In this document: positions 63,488 through 64,000 of the stretch, piece after piece
Numbering within the stretch: the stretch's first letter is position 1
Layout of the letters: every line of letters begins with the position of its first letter
DNA from: Saprospirales bacterium
GTDB lineage: Bacteria; Bacteroidota; Bacteroidia; Chitinophagales; JADIYW01
Direction of reading: 5' to 3'
Assembly: GCA_016711605.1 (NCBI GenBank)
Contig: JADJSS010000014.1
Location: 62,001 to 126,000, forward strand
Length of the DNA: 64,000 nt
Notes under the pieces: generated by a model
Told to the model about the DNA's origin: nothing
Databases searched by the model: none
Seen by the model: the letters and a program-made list of their open reading frames with translations, nothing else
Made by a program: the position numbers and the translations under genes

Positions 63488-63767
63488 AATTCAACCAGCA
63501 GTATATCAAGAAAATGTAACGAAAAAAGATAGAACTTCCGCAAACTATACTTTTGTTGAAAATGTTGCAGAAATTAATGTTAAACGATCTGTAAAAAATA
63601 TCATCGAACGCAGTTTTATATTAGAGCAAATGGTTGAAAATGGACAAATTGGCGTAATTGGTGCAATGTATAATATCGAAACTGGAGTAGTTGATTTTTA
63701 TGATGATGTAATGTTTATTCGAGATGAAGAAAACACAAACTTTAGCGTTGCTGAATTAAGACACTGA
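63396..63767 (+). pseudogene. Beta-carbonic anhydrase, C-terminal part (frameshifted)
   Basis: This frame carries LIVVLGHTKCGAVKGACDHV, with the remaining zinc ligands His and Cys (H-x-x-C), and the C-terminal GQIGVIGAMYNIETGVVDFY, typical of beta-carbonic anhydrases. The next downstream gene begins at 63781. An ATG upstream (63354) is only an overlap with the first frame and is not a natural start. Whether the break is real needs read support. Confidence 0.8.
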
Positions 63768-63780
63768 TAAAAAAAAAACA

Positions 63781-64000
63781 ATGATTGATTCAATTATACC
63801 TTTACTATCATTAATTGCACTAGAAGTTATTTTAGGCATTGATAATATTATTTTCATATCTATTCTATCAGATAAATTGCCAGAGCATGAACGCAACAAA
63901 CTCAGGTATTGGGGCATTGGGTTAGCGATGGTGATGAGGTTATTATTATTAGCATTTATATCCTGGATTTTAAAATTAGACCAAACACTTTTCTCTGCTT
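63781..64000 (+). CDS. TerC-family integral membrane protein (partial)
   Basis: The gene continues past the right edge; 73 codons are visible. MIDSIIPLLSLIALEVILGI leads into G-I-D-N (GIDNIIFISILSDKLPEHER), the family marker, and a second helix (LRYWGIGLAMVMRLLLLAFI). TerC proteins act in metal homeostasis or tellurite and manganese export. It starts 13 bases after carbonic anhydrase, so co-transcription is likely. Confidence 0.85.
   Translation, partial: MIDSIIPLLSLIALEVILGIDNIIFISILSDKLPEHERNKLRYWGIGLAMVMRLLLLAFISWILKLDQTLFSA

Overview
The window looks like a chromosome segment of a Bacteroidota bacterium, probably from the Chitinophagales/Sphingobacteriales side of the phylum. The evidence is the complete type IX secretion/gliding core in the order porP-gldK-gldL-gldM-gldN, a separate gldH, two secreted phosphoesterases with C-terminal type IX sorting domains, a TonB-dependent receptor with a carboxypeptidase-regulatory-like front domain, DUF2723, DUF4271 and DUF5777 proteins, and promoter-like TAnnTTTG boxes. 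The DNA is strongly AT-rich throughout. There is no prophage, insertion sequence, CRISPR array or rRNA gene. Two tRNA genes (Gln-TTG, Leu-GAG) are visible.

Layout. 0-7 kb: partial mscL, a large DUF2723 membrane glycosyltransferase-like protein, and a tight five-gene operon of envelope redox/lipoproteins (OB-fold, two c-type haem lipoproteins, YceI, DUF5777 barrel), then tRNA-Gln. 7-19 kb: methyltransferase, 2OG-Fe(II) oxygenase, a MoxR ATPase with two SurA/parvulin-type chaperones, rlmD, a patatin-like phospholipase split by a frameshift, a beta-helix lipoprotein and a frameshifted comFC. 19.8-22.3 kb: a decayed or poorly sequenced stretch (broken class A beta-lactamase-like gene, radA without its N-terminal third, OmpA gene with a damaged 5' end). 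22.3-31.7 kb: tatC, lysoplasmalogenase, proC followed by a toxin-antitoxin pair and a second divergent copy of the proC 3' end, a nucleoside transporter, remnants of membrane proteins, a GT-C-like protein and uvrC. 31.7-41.6 kb: the type IX core, hemD with a long lysine-rich front, DUF4271 and a BamA-like barrel. 41.6-57 kb: hemW, Ca2+/Na+ exchanger, TonB receptor, ferredoxin and its reductase, a polyampholytic protein, a secreted phosphatase, gldH, ligA with a pterin dehydratase, and an alpha/beta hydrolase. 57-64 kb: ExbD and a truncated ExbB, a second secreted phosphoesterase, tRNA-Leu, an AI-2E exporter, and an anion-transport/carbonic-anhydrase/TerC group.

How the genes fit together. The T9SS genes would export the two sorting-domain phosphoesterases. 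The SurA-like chaperones and BamA-like protein would serve outer-membrane barrels such as PorP, the TonB receptor and the DUF5777 protein. SulP plus beta-carbonic anhydrase suggests bicarbonate handling. At least five genes are interrupted by single-base indels (patatin, comFC, beta-lactamase-like twice, carbonic anhydrase, ExbB). These mark either gene decay or uncorrected assembly errors, and raw reads should be consulted before biological meaning is drawn from them.

The most distinctive observation is the proC locus. A ParE/RelE-type toxin-antitoxin pair lies between the functional 3' end of proC and a second copy of those terminal codons, and the two copies differ almost only at synonymous positions.
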